This document shows, piece by piece, positions 33,240 through 39,935 of a DNA stretch of 39,935 nucleotides. The notes beneath the pieces were generated by a model. The model saw only the letters and a program-made list of their open reading frames with translations. It did not search any database and was not told where the DNA came from. Within the stretch, counting starts at the first letter, position 1; every line of letters starts with the position of its first letter. The translations under genes were made by a program, and so were the position numbers. Source of the stretch: Ligilactobacillus salitolerans. GTDB lineage: Bacteria; Bacillota; Bacilli; Lactobacillales; Lactobacillaceae. The DNA lies in contig NZ_BFFP01000024.1 in assembly GCF_003864415.1 (NCBI RefSeq), positions 1 to 39,935 of the forward strand. Direction: 5' to 3'.

Positions 33240-34145
33240 ATGCGCGAGGGAAACACGATCATCACACTCGATAATGGTTACCACCTCTGGACGCGGACTG
33301 ATAATGTCGGCGGCGATATCCAGCTTCTCTGCTTACACGGCGGCCCCGGCGGCAACCACGAGTACTATGAGAACTTTGCTGAAAAACTCAAAGATCTAAA
33401 TGTTCAAGTCACAATGTACGATCAATTGGGTTCATGGTATTCCGACCAGCCTGACTTTACACAACAAGAAAACGTCGACAAATTTATGCATATGGAATAT
33501 TTTGTCGATGAAGTTGAAGAAGTCCGGCAGAAGTTAGGTTTAGACGACTTTTATCTGATTGGTCAGTCATGGGGCGGAGCTTTGGTTCAAGAATACGCGC
33601 TCAAATATCCGGATCATTTGAAAGGGATCATTATTTCAAGTATGACGGATAATATTGACGAGTATATCGAGAATATCAACAAGATCCGCGAAACAGAGTT
33701 TACAGCGGATGAATTAGCTTTCTTGAAGGAATGTGAAGCTAAAAACGACTTCAACGAACGCTATGAGGAACTGATCGACAAGCTCAACCGCGACTACATC
33801 GACCGCAAGCAGCCGCCGGCAATCAGTCATCTCGCTCCAACCATGGGTGTCCAGGTCTACAACTATTTCCAAGGCGACAACGAGTTCGTTGTGACCGGCA
33901 AATTAGCCGGCTGGGATCGCAGTCAAGATATCCATCGCATCCAGCTGCCAACGCTGATCACTTACGGCGAACACGAATCCATGCCGCTCGCTACCGGTAA
34001 ACGCATGTCCGAATCGATCCCGCATGCACGTTTCGTGACAACACCAAATGGCGGCCACCATCACATGGTTGATAACGCGCCGGTTTACTTCGCACACTTG
34101 ATGCAATTTTTGCAAGACGTCGAGACTGGCAATTTCAACGACTAG
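33240..34145 (+). CDS. Proline iminopeptidase-like alpha/beta hydrolase (PepI type)
   Basis: A 301-aa cytoplasmic alpha/beta hydrolase of the S33 proline iminopeptidase family. The oxyanion block HGGPGGNHEYY is at 33-43, and YDQLGSW follows. The nucleophile Ser110 is in GQSWGG. The catalytic histidine is in NGGHHHMVDN near the C-terminus. Oddly, the usual acid position (GEHDSM or similar in relatives) reads GEHESMP, with Glu for Asp (codon GAA). The start chosen is ATG 33240 with AAGGTG 7 nt upstream; an in-frame GTG at 33231 is part of that site. It probably removes N-terminal proline or cleaves Pro-X or related amides. Confidence 0.85.
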   Translation: MREGNTIITLDNGYHLWTRTDNVGGDIQLLCLHGGPGGNHEYYENFAEKLKDLNVQVTMYDQLGSWYSDQPDFTQQENVDKFMHMEYFVDEVEEVRQKLGLDDFYLIGQSWGGALVQEYALKYPDHLKGIIISSMTDNIDEYIENINKIRETEFTADELAFLKECEAKNDFNERYEELIDKLNRDYIDRKQPPAISHLAPTMGVQVYNYFQGDNEFVVTGKLAGWDRSQDIHRIQLPTLITYGEHESMPLATGKRMSESIPHARFVTTPNGGHHHMVDNAPVYFAHLMQFLQDVETGNFND

Positions 34146-34153
34146 AGCATCAG

Positions 34154-34191
34154 ATCTCCCGCGCTGCGGTAAAACGAGTGGGAGATTTTTT
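34154..34191 (+). terminator. Terminator of the proline peptidase gene
   Basis: ATCTCCC (34154-34160) pairs with GGGAGAT (34180-34186), with T to 34191. Confidence 0.82.
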
Positions 34192-34199
34192 GCATACAA

Positions 34200-34227
34200 A
34201 AAACGGCAAGCAGCGCCCTGCCGTTTT
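34200..34227. terminator. Second hairpin terminator
   Basis: AAAACGGCA (34200-34208) pairs perfectly with TGCCGTTTT (34219-34227). It follows the first terminator by 9 nt and may back it up. Confidence 0.65.
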
Positions 34228-34234
34228 GCATGTC

Positions 34235-34320
34235 TAACTGATGAAGCTAAAGTCTGCCTGTGCTAACGAGGACCGTTTTCCGCCGTTCCCCGTCAAAGCA
34301 GCTTTGGTCTGCATCAGTTA
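34235..34320 (+). promoter_or_regulatory. Long-range inverted repeat upstream of the HAD gene
   Basis: TAACTGATG (34235-34243) and CATCAGTTA (34312-34320) are perfect 9-bp arms enclosing 68 nt. AAGCT (34244-34248) and AGCTT (34300-34304) can extend the stem with an asymmetric loop. It may be a structured leader of the HAD gene or the relic of a small mobile element. No known riboswitch was recognised. Confidence 0.4.
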
Positions 34321-34408
34321 TGCCATTTTTGTGCATCACTTATATATACGCAAAAAAAGTCCAATTCTTTTTTTATTTTGCAAATTTTTTGAGAAAGGAA
34401 ACCACATT

Positions 34409-35230
34409 ATGTCAATCAATTTAGTTGCGATCGATATTGACAACACTTTGCTGACCTCTGCCCCTGAACGAAAGCTAACTCCAGCAAATATCACCGCGAT
34501 CCAACATGCCCTAGATCTAGGTGTCAAGATCGTTTTGTGCTCAGCCCGCCCGCTAGCCGGGGTCAAACGTTATTTAGATCAGGCTCAGATCAGCGGCGAC
34601 GACCAGTATGTCATTGTTGACAACGGGGCTTTAGTCCAAACAGCTACTGGCCAAACGATCGCCACGCATTTGCTGGACTCGCAAACAGTCCAGGAATTAG
34701 TCCGCTTCAGCCAGACTCACCAGCTGCATTACAATGTGATCGCAGAAGATTCAACCATGTGCACGACTAACGCGCGCCTGGGAGCATACACAGTCCAGCT
34801 AGCAGCCAAGTACCAGGCCCCGCTGCAGGTTTTTGCAAATCAAGAGGATTTTGCCAGCCTGCGCTTTGCCAAGTTCGGGCTGACAGATGACCCCGAACTG
34901 CTGGATCGTTTCGAGCCGGAACTCAAGCAGCGATTTGGAAGCACCCATTATGTCGTCCGTTCCCGACCGTTCTTGTTGGAAGTCATGCATAAAGATGCCA
35001 ATAAAGGAACTGCCTTGGAAAGCCTGGCTGAAAAATTAGCTTTGCAAAAAGATGAACTCCTGGCAATCGGGGATGAACAAAATGACCTGCCGATGTTTGC
35101 CGCGGCTGGAACTGGCGCCGCGATGGGTAATGCCGTCCCAGCGGTAAAAGAAGCTGCCGACTATGTCACCGCCGACAATGACCATAGCGGGGTAGCTCAA
35201 GCCTTGCACAAATTGATCTTAGATGCATAA
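34409..35230 (+). CDS. Cof-type HAD-IIB family phosphatase
   Basis: A 273-aa haloacid dehalogenase-superfamily hydrolase. Motif I AIDIDNTLL gives nucleophile Asp9 and acid Asp11. Motif II is the CSARP block (about 48-52). The C2-type cap domain fills about 85-185. Motif IV GDEQNDLPMF (about 221-230) supplies the Mg2+ ligands. Such enzymes dephosphorylate sugar phosphates, FMN or other small phosphates. The start chosen is ATG 34409 with AAAGGA upstream; a longer frame to 34241 runs through the leader inverted repeat. It is followed by a terminator and repeat array C. Confidence 0.88.
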   Translation: MSINLVAIDIDNTLLTSAPERKLTPANITAIQHALDLGVKIVLCSARPLAGVKRYLDQAQISGDDQYVIVDNGALVQTATGQTIATHLLDSQTVQELVRFSQTHQLHYNVIAEDSTMCTTNARLGAYTVQLAAKYQAPLQVFANQEDFASLRFAKFGLTDDPELLDRFEPELKQRFGSTHYVVRSRPFLLEVMHKDANKGTALESLAEKLALQKDELLAIGDEQNDLPMFAAAGTGAAMGNAVPAVKEAADYVTADNDHSGVAQALHKLILDA

Positions 35231-35242
35231 ATATATTCAATT

Positions 35243-35287
35243 AAGGAATCAGCTCTGATTTTGCATAGTGCTGGTTCCTTATTTTTT
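35243..35287 (+). terminator. Terminator of the HAD gene
   Basis: AAGGAATCAGC (35243-35253) pairs with GCTGGTTCCTT (35270-35280) with one wobble, then ATTTTTT. Confidence 0.82.
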
Positions 35288-35371
35288 GCTGGAAGCTCGA
35301 AAAAGGGTCTCCCAGGGAGAGCAAAGTATAATTCTGCGCAGGATCTCCCCAGAACCATTTTTTCTGGAGGT

Positions 35372-35533
35372 TACTTCCTGGATACTACTTTGCCCGACTT
35401 GTATCCACGACTTACTTTCCTGGATACTACTCTGCCCGACTTGTATCCACGACTTACTTTCCTGGATACTACTCTGCCTGACTTGTATCCACGACTTACT
35501 TTCCTGGATACTACTCTGCTTGACTTGTATCCA
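35372..35533 (+). repeat. Convergent-gap repeat array C (four 42-bp units)
   Basis: GGATAC recurs at 35380, 35422, 35464 and 35506, exactly 42 bp apart. Each unit has GGATAC, the loop TACT(T/C)TGC(C/T)(C/T)GACTT and GTATCC, forming a perfect 6-bp stem with a 15-nt loop. CACGACTTACTTTCCT joins the units. Copies differ at a few sites only. Because 42 is a multiple of three and no stop occurs, open frames cross it on both strands, but none has a ribosome binding site. It lies between two opposed terminators in a convergent gap. Confidence 0.92.
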
Positions 35534-35569
35534 CATCGCTTGCGCCCAGCACGCACACCATTTGCCCGC

Positions 35570-35594
35570 AAAAAAACGCCGTTTGACAACGACG
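35570..35594 (-). terminator. Terminator of the sugar ABC operon
   Basis: On the minus strand CGTCGTT (35594-35588) pairs with AACGGCG (35583-35577) with one wobble, followed by seven T. It lies 7 nt after the last permease gene. Confidence 0.78.
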
Positions 35595-35601
35595 CTTTTC
35601 T

Positions 35602-36423
35602 CTATTTGATGGCCCCCTCTGTCACAGAGGTCATGATCTGCTTTTGCAAAAGCAAGAATAAGACAATGATCGGGATCATCGACAAAACCAGCCCTGCCAG
35701 TGCTAACTGCCATTCACTATTAGTCTCGCCGAAAAACATGTACATCTTCAGTGGGATCGTGTACATCCCATTTTTATTAACTACAAGTGACGGCAACAGG
35801 TAGTCGTTCCATAATTTCATGGCATTTAAGATAATGACTGTACCTGTCATCGGGTTCACCGCGGGCAAAACTACGTCTGTAAAGGTCCGCAAGGCGGAGG
35901 CTCCATCGAGCGTCGCAGCTTCATCCATCGATTTCGGCACACCCTCAAACGCTCCATAGTACAAAATGATCGATAAGGAGACTGACAGACCGGTATTCAT
36001 AATGATCAAGGCCGTCCGGTTCAAAAAATTCAAAGTCCCAAACATCGAAACCAGCGGGATCATGATCGATTGAAATGGGATCAGCATTGTCGCTGCACAA
36101 AGATAATAAACAAATGAACTCATTTTAACTTGGACCCGCGTCAAAGCATAAGCTGCAGCGGCCGAGACGATCGTGATCAAAACCACACTCCCAACCGTGA
36201 TCAAGACCGAGTTCACGAAGCTGTTCGTGAAGTCTAAAGCCTTGTAAGCAGTGGTAAAATTTTCACCCGTAAAATCATGGGTAAACCAGAGAGGATTACT
36301 AAAAATTCCCCGTTTAGTCTTCAGTGAGTTGACGATAACGATCACAAACGGATAGACCCAAAGCAAACCAACGGCGGCAGCCAAAATTCCATAAATGATA
36401 TTCTGTCCCTTTAACTTTTTCAT
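35602..36423 (-). CDS. CUT1 sugar ABC transporter permease (MalG/MsmG type)
   Basis: A 273-aa permease with about six membrane helices. The EAA loop MDEAATLDGASALRTFTDVVLPAVNP is the family hallmark. IIYGILAAAVGLLWVYPFVIVIVNSLKT is a typical MalG-like first helix. It overlaps the upstream permease gene by four bases, a sign of translational coupling. The substrate may be an oligosaccharide, a polyol or glycerol-3-phosphate; the sequence does not tell. Confidence 0.92.
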   Translation of the reverse strand: MKKLKGQNIIYGILAAAVGLLWVYPFVIVIVNSLKTKRGIFSNPLWFTHDFTGENFTTAYKALDFTNSFVNSVLITVGSVVLITIVSAAAAYALTRVQVKMSSFVYYLCAATMLIPFQSIMIPLVSMFGTLNFLNRTALIIMNTGLSVSLSIILYYGAFEGVPKSMDEAATLDGASALRTFTDVVLPAVNPMTGTVIILNAMKLWNDYLLPSLVVNKNGMYTIPLKMYMFFGETNSEWQLALAGLVLSMIPIIVLFLLLQKQIMTSVTEGAIK

Positions 36424-37274
36424 TGCCGCTCCCCCTTCCGACTAACGTAGAGTTGAATGAACGAAACCGCAGCGACAACCAGGAATAAGATGATCCCAGC
36501 TGCTTGCGCATAACCCTGCTGAAAATTAACGAAGGCCGTGTTGTAAATAAACATTGAGACCATCTCGGTCGAACGATACGGACCGCCGTTTGTCAAAGCC
36601 AAGTTTTGTTCATACATCTTAAACGAATTAGCCAGTGTCAAGAAGAGGCTGATCGTAAAGGCAGGCGCCAGTTGCGGCAGCTTGACGTTAAAGAAAGTCT
36701 GTATTTCCGAGGCGCCATCGAGCATTGAAGCCTCGATCGTATTGTGCGGGATCGCGTTTAGAAACGAGATATAAATCAGCATAATGTAGCCGCTCATCTG
36801 CCAGGTAAAGAGGATCACCATCCCCCAAAAACCGGTCGTTTCATCGCTGAGCCAGCCCGACAGCCAGCCTTGGCTCAGGTTGCCCGCGAGTGCTTTGAAG
36901 GCATTGGTGAAAATAAACTGCCAAATGAACCCCAGCAGGACCCCACCGATCAAGTTCGGCACGAAGAAAATGGTCTTTAGAGTATTGTTGAACCAATTTT
37001 CTTTATGGGTCACGATCAAGGCAAAGATCAACCCGACCAAGTTGATCAAGATCACCGAAACCACGGAAAATTTGACCGTCAGCCAGAAACTTTGCAGAAA
37101 GTTGTAGTCATGAAACAACAAGCTGTAATTTTGCCAGCCGACAAACTCCCGGCTGATACCATTCGAATTAGTGAAAGAATCAAAAATCCCAACGATAAAG
37201 GGCAGGATAATGATCCCGAGGATAAACAGCAGTGCCGGTACGACGAAACCGTAATATTGATGTTTTTTCAGCAT
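36420..37274 (-). CDS. CUT1 sugar ABC transporter permease (MalF/MsmF type)
   Basis: A 284-aa permease with six helices. The EAA loop is TIEASMLDGASEIQTFFNVKLPQLAP. The first helix YYGFVVPALLFILGIIILPFIVGIFDSF and LTNGGPYRSTEMVSMFIYN near the C-terminus are typical of UgpA/MsmF proteins. It lacks the extra N-terminal helices of enteric MalF. The ribosome binding site is AAGGAAGG. It starts 30 nt after the binding protein gene and pairs with the following permease. Confidence 0.93.
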   Translation of the reverse strand: MLKKHQYYGFVVPALLFILGIIILPFIVGIFDSFTNSNGISREFVGWQNYSLLFHDYNFLQSFWLTVKFSVVSVILINLVGLIFALIVTHKENWFNNTLKTIFFVPNLIGGVLLGFIWQFIFTNAFKALAGNLSQGWLSGWLSDETTGFWGMVILFTWQMSGYIMLIYISFLNAIPHNTIEASMLDGASEIQTFFNVKLPQLAPAFTISLFLTLANSFKMYEQNLALTNGGPYRSTEMVSMFIYNTAFVNFQQGYAQAAGIILFLVVAAVSFIQLYVSRKGERQ

Positions 37275-37304
37275 ATGCTCACCTTCCTTAATTAGCTCAT
37301 GTGA

Positions 37305-38603
37305 TCATTTCCCACTTTGCACTGTCTTTAACTGCCGGTATTGATTGCTGATAACTTGCTTGAGGTTTTCCCAGCTGGTTTTGCCGGCAAAATACCGTTG
37401 GACCATCGGCCCGATCACTTCGTTGGCAAAACCGTTCGGATATTGCTTATGGATCGGGGTCATCGCATTTTTGGAAGTCCCGACCTGATAAATATCCTTG
37501 GAAACATCGTCCGGCAAGCGTGCCGTATTGAAGTTCTTCGTTGCCGGCACGAACCGCATTTCATTAATGATCACATCCTGAGCTTCTTTGGAGTTATACA
37601 TCCAGTTGATGAAATCTTTGGCGGCTTTTTCATGGCTGGGATGATCTTTAGTCACACCCAGGTACCAAGATGAGCCGGTCAACAGTTCATCCTTGCCATT
37701 ATCCTTGACGTAATACGGCAGCATGCCCATCTTATTTTGCACCCAATTTTTCTCCAGGCTATCTAAGGTCGGGATCACCCAATTACCCTGGGGGATCATT
37801 GCGACTTTGCCGTTAAACAGCAGATCCTGGATCGATGGGTCATATTTGACTGATAAAATCGGTTTGACACTGTATTGCTTGATTAAATCAAGATATTGCT
37901 TCATTCGTTTTTCCTGGGTCCACGGGAACTTCTTGCTTTCAAATGCTTTGACCTGATCATTTTTGTAATAACCCGAGGTAAATTGAGCGGACATTGAGGT
38001 GATCGAGTTGGTATCCGCGCCGTTAAAACCAAAGACTCCCTGGAGATGCAAACGATCTTTTTGGGCATCGATCTTCTTGACCGCGCTGACAAACTGCTGG
38101 TAGTTATGGATCTGATCCGGGTCAACACCTGCTTTAGCGAAAACTTTGCGGTTTATGACCCAGCCATAAGCTTCAAGGTCGACCGGGATCCCGACTAGCC
38201 GATGCTTTTCCGTCATCCCGCCAGAAACCAGACGGGGCAAAATGTTTTTGGACGCTGACAAATTCTTGAGAGTCAGTAAGTGGTCTTCATACCGTTCAAT
38301 ATCCGGCAGACCGCCTAACATGATGATATCCGGAGCTTCACCTGATGAAAATTTCGACTGCAGAGCCGCAGCTCCGCCGCCTTGTCCCGCAGTAGTCAGC
38401 TGGATCTTAACGTTCGGGTGCTTTTTTTGATACATCTTGATCAGCTTTTGATACTGCGCGGTGATCTCTGGTTTTTGATTAAAAAAATTGACCGTAACTT
38501 TCTGATCCGAATCCGAGCTTGAGGAATTCGAACCGCAAGCACTGAGTACAAAAGGCATGATCATTAGCAGGAACAAAGCCAGCAACCGTTTAAATATTCT
38601 CAT
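37305..38603 (-). CDS. Sugar ABC transporter substrate-binding lipoprotein
   Basis: A 432-aa solute-binding family 1 lipoprotein. The signal peptide ends in the lipobox LSAC with Cys23, followed by a Ser/Asp linker. TVNFFNQKPEITAQYQKLIKMYQKKHPNVKIQL is the usual first lobe start, and FSSGEAPDIIMLGG and FNGKVAMIPQGNWVIP are family blocks. It captures the substrate for the two permeases downstream. The ribosome binding site is GGAGGAG. A LacI-type dyad lies 86 nt upstream. Confidence 0.93.
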   Translation of the reverse strand: MRIFKRLLALFLLMIMPFVLSACGSNSSSSDSDQKVTVNFFNQKPEITAQYQKLIKMYQKKHPNVKIQLTTAGQGGGAAALQSKFSSGEAPDIIMLGGLPDIERYEDHLLTLKNLSASKNILPRLVSGGMTEKHRLVGIPVDLEAYGWVINRKVFAKAGVDPDQIHNYQQFVSAVKKIDAQKDRLHLQGVFGFNGADTNSITSMSAQFTSGYYKNDQVKAFESKKFPWTQEKRMKQYLDLIKQYSVKPILSVKYDPSIQDLLFNGKVAMIPQGNWVIPTLDSLEKNWVQNKMGMLPYYVKDNGKDELLTGSSWYLGVTKDHPSHEKAAKDFINWMYNSKEAQDVIINEMRFVPATKNFNTARLPDDVSKDIYQVGTSKNAMTPIHKQYPNGFANEVIGPMVQRYFAGKTSWENLKQVISNQYRQLKTVQSGK

Positions 38604-38688
38604 AAGAACTCCTCCCCTGTCCGAGACTTGTAAAAATGCAAAGTTGTCAAAATTGCGCTTTTGGCAAATTTGATGTAAAAAGAAGGTA

Positions 38689-38700
38689 GTAACCGATTAC
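38689..38700. promoter_or_regulatory. LacI-family or CcpA-like operator
   Basis: GTAACCGATTAC is symmetric as GTAA-N-CG-N-TTAC, the core of cre sites and many LacI-family operators. It lies between the divergent substrate-binding gene and ATPase gene, so it may control both. Flanking bases do not complete the cre consensus (T and A are replaced), so a local sugar regulator is as likely as CcpA. Confidence 0.6.
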
Positions 38701-38825
38701 GACAGCCCTTGCAAATTTAGCAAGACTGCTTTCAAACCTTGAACAACGAAGCGAACCCGGTCCATCGGTTGAGCTACACGCTAGTAACAGCAAGTTTTTG
38801 ACTAAGATGAAAGGTGGTCAATTAA

Positions 38826-39935
38826 ATGGCAAAGATCGAAATCAAGCACTTGTACAAAAAATATGACACTCGTGATGACTATACATTAAAAGACATTAGT
38901 CTAAGTATTGATGAACATCAATTTGTCGCGGTCGTTGGACCTTCCGGCTGCGGAAAATCTACCCTCTTGCGCTGTTTTGCCGGCTTAGAAGAATTGTCCA
39001 AAGGCGAGGTATTAGTGGACGGCGAAAGGTTCGATACCAAGGACCCGCGGAAAAGGAACATCGCGATGGTCTTCCAAGACTATGCCTTATACCCGCACAT
39101 GACCGTTTACAAGAATTTGGCCTATAATTTAAAACTCGCCAAAACCAGCAAAGAAGAGATCGACCAGAAGGTTCATGAAGCTGCCGAAAAACTCCAGCTT
39201 TCGGATAACTTGGACCAAAAACCGGCCCAATTATCTGGCGGGCAACGGCAAAGGGTCGCCTTAGGGCGCGCGATGGTCCGTGATCCTGAGATCTTTTTAA
39301 TGGACGAACCGCTCTCCAACCTGGATGCCAAGCTGCGGGTCAAGACCAGACAAGACGTGATCGACTTGCACCGGCAATTAGGGACTGTGACCTTATATGT
39401 CACCCACGATCAGGCTGAAGCCATGGCGATGGCCGATCAGATCATTGTCATGCGCGATGGGATCATCATGCAGACTGGTTCGCCCGATGACCTGTACGAC
39501 GACCCGCATCACATCTTCGTGGCCCGCTTCATTGGCTCACCCAGCATGAATATTTTGCGGGGCTTCTTGCAGCCGGACGGCCAGTTCAAGACAGACAATA
39601 ATGTTTATGATCTGCAGGGAATTATTCCAGATGACCTGATCCCCGCAGAAGAAAAAGAGATCTTCGTTGGGTTCCGCCCAGAAAAAACCAGTCCGTTGAA
39701 TGAAAAAACAGCACAGGAAACGCAAATGGACGGCAAATTCAAGTTTAAGTCAGAGCTGCATTATGCGGAATACATGGGAGCCTATACCTTACTGTATCTA
39801 GAAACAGATGGGCGGAGCATCGTTGCCCAGATCGATCGCAAGATCACAGGCAGTGATCGCAACCGGGATGTCACTATGGAAGTGGCACCGGAGGATCTCT
39901 ATTTCTTTGATGCAGAGAGCGGAGCAAGAATGTAT
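38826..39935 (+). CDS. Sugar ABC transporter ATPase (MsmK/UgpC/MalK type), runs off the window
   Basis: The visible 370 codons run to the last base without a stop. Walker A GPSGCGKST is at 38-46, followed by the Q-loop VFQDYALYPHMTVYKN, signature LSGGQRQRVALGRAM, Walker B EIFLMDEPLSNLDAKLR and H-loop YVTHDQAEAM. The C-terminal part (about 235 onwards) is the OB-fold regulatory domain of MalK-like proteins. The usual length is 360-375 aa, so it is nearly complete. The ribosome binding site AAGGTGG lies 8 nt before ATG. Its placement opposite the SBP and permease genes suggests it serves that importer or several. Confidence 0.93.
   Translation, partial: MAKIEIKHLYKKYDTRDDYTLKDISLSIDEHQFVAVVGPSGCGKSTLLRCFAGLEELSKGEVLVDGERFDTKDPRKRNIAMVFQDYALYPHMTVYKNLAYNLKLAKTSKEEIDQKVHEAAEKLQLSDNLDQKPAQLSGGQRQRVALGRAMVRDPEIFLMDEPLSNLDAKLRVKTRQDVIDLHRQLGTVTLYVTHDQAEAMAMADQIIVMRDGIIMQTGSPDDLYDDPHHIFVARFIGSPSMNILRGFLQPDGQFKTDNNVYDLQGIIPDDLIPAEEKEIFVGFRPEKTSPLNEKTAQETQMDGKFKFKSELHYAEYMGAYTLLYLETDGRSIVAQIDRKITGSDRNRDVTMEVAPEDLYFFDAESGARMY

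Noticed and set aside
35372-35533. CRISPR array
   Set aside because: Units are near-identical over their full 42 bp with no variable spacers, and no cas gene is in the window.
35279-35713. Minus-strand open frame of 144 codons through the same array
   Set aside because: Same cause as the plus-strand frame; it overlaps the 3' end of a real permease gene in another frame.
35261-35803. Plus-strand open frame of 180 codons with 14-residue repeats (LDTTLPDLYPR)
   Set aside because: It arises because 42-bp units contain no stop. It lacks a ribosome binding site, crosses a terminator and runs into the antisense of the permease gene.
38740-38800. tRNA-like stretch (GTAGCTCAACCGATGG and GGTTCGC on minus)
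   Set aside because: The D-arm-like and T-arm-like pieces are too close together, and no acceptor or anticodon stem can be formed.

Overview
The window reads as chromosomal DNA from a low-to-mid GC Gram-positive bacterium, most likely a member of the Lactobacillaceae. The signs are strong AGGAGG-type ribosome binding sites, protein-level resemblance to lactobacillar GuaA, CoaA, HelD, PepX and RibU, a complete Opp peptide importer beside proline-specific peptidases, an ECF-type riboflavin S component under an FMN riboswitch, and the absence of respiratory or biosynthetic operons. The species cannot be fixed from the sequence alone. No rRNA, tRNA, IS element, prophage or CRISPR array was found.

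Layout. 1-2.8 kb (minus): coaA then guaA, each with its own promoter. 3.1-5.3 kb: a small cassette of an AttH/CrtC-type lipocalin-fold protein and an ABM-like small protein, divergent from a TetR regulator with a palindromic operator between them. 5.4-13.1 kb: SGNH esterase, the RNA polymerase recycling helicase HelD, a CPA2 cation/proton antiporter, two tandem histidine-phosphatase paralogues and a NERD/zinc-ribbon protein. 13.2-19.1 kb (minus): oppABCDF. 19.5-21.3 kb: hflX and a GNAT acetyltransferase. 21.6-24.4 kb (minus): a polar amino-acid ABC importer of the Gln type. 24.9-27.6 kb (minus): a conserved membrane protein, a serine-rich exported protein, a Fur-family regulator and a guanylate-kinase-like protein. 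27.9-30.5 kb: APC amino-acid permease, then ribU with its FMN riboswitch. 30.6-35.2 kb (plus): pepX, a PepI-like proline peptidase and a Cof-type HAD phosphatase. 35.6-39.9 kb: a CUT1 sugar ABC importer with SBP and two permeases on minus, and an MsmK/UgpC-type ATPase on plus that runs off the window.

How the genes fit together. Much of the window serves peptide and amino-acid nutrition: Opp imports oligopeptides, PepX and the PepI-like enzyme handle proline-containing peptides, and the Gln-type ABC and APC permeases import free amino acids. RibU supplies riboflavin and the CUT1 system supplies an unidentified oligosaccharide or related substrate.

Most unusual feature. A family of short hairpin-forming repeats, with a related core (near TACTTTGCC-N2-ACTT) between stems of differing sequence, sits in the gaps between convergent genes. 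Clear tandem arrays lie at 11884-12080 (41-bp period), 29419-29480 (41-bp period) and 35372-35533 (42-bp period). Weaker relatives lie at 5949-5981 and 41-116. I know of no named element that matches. All alignments were made by eye, and no database or folding programme was run. Several CDS starts were set from ribosome binding site position rather than from the longest open frame, as stated in the entries.
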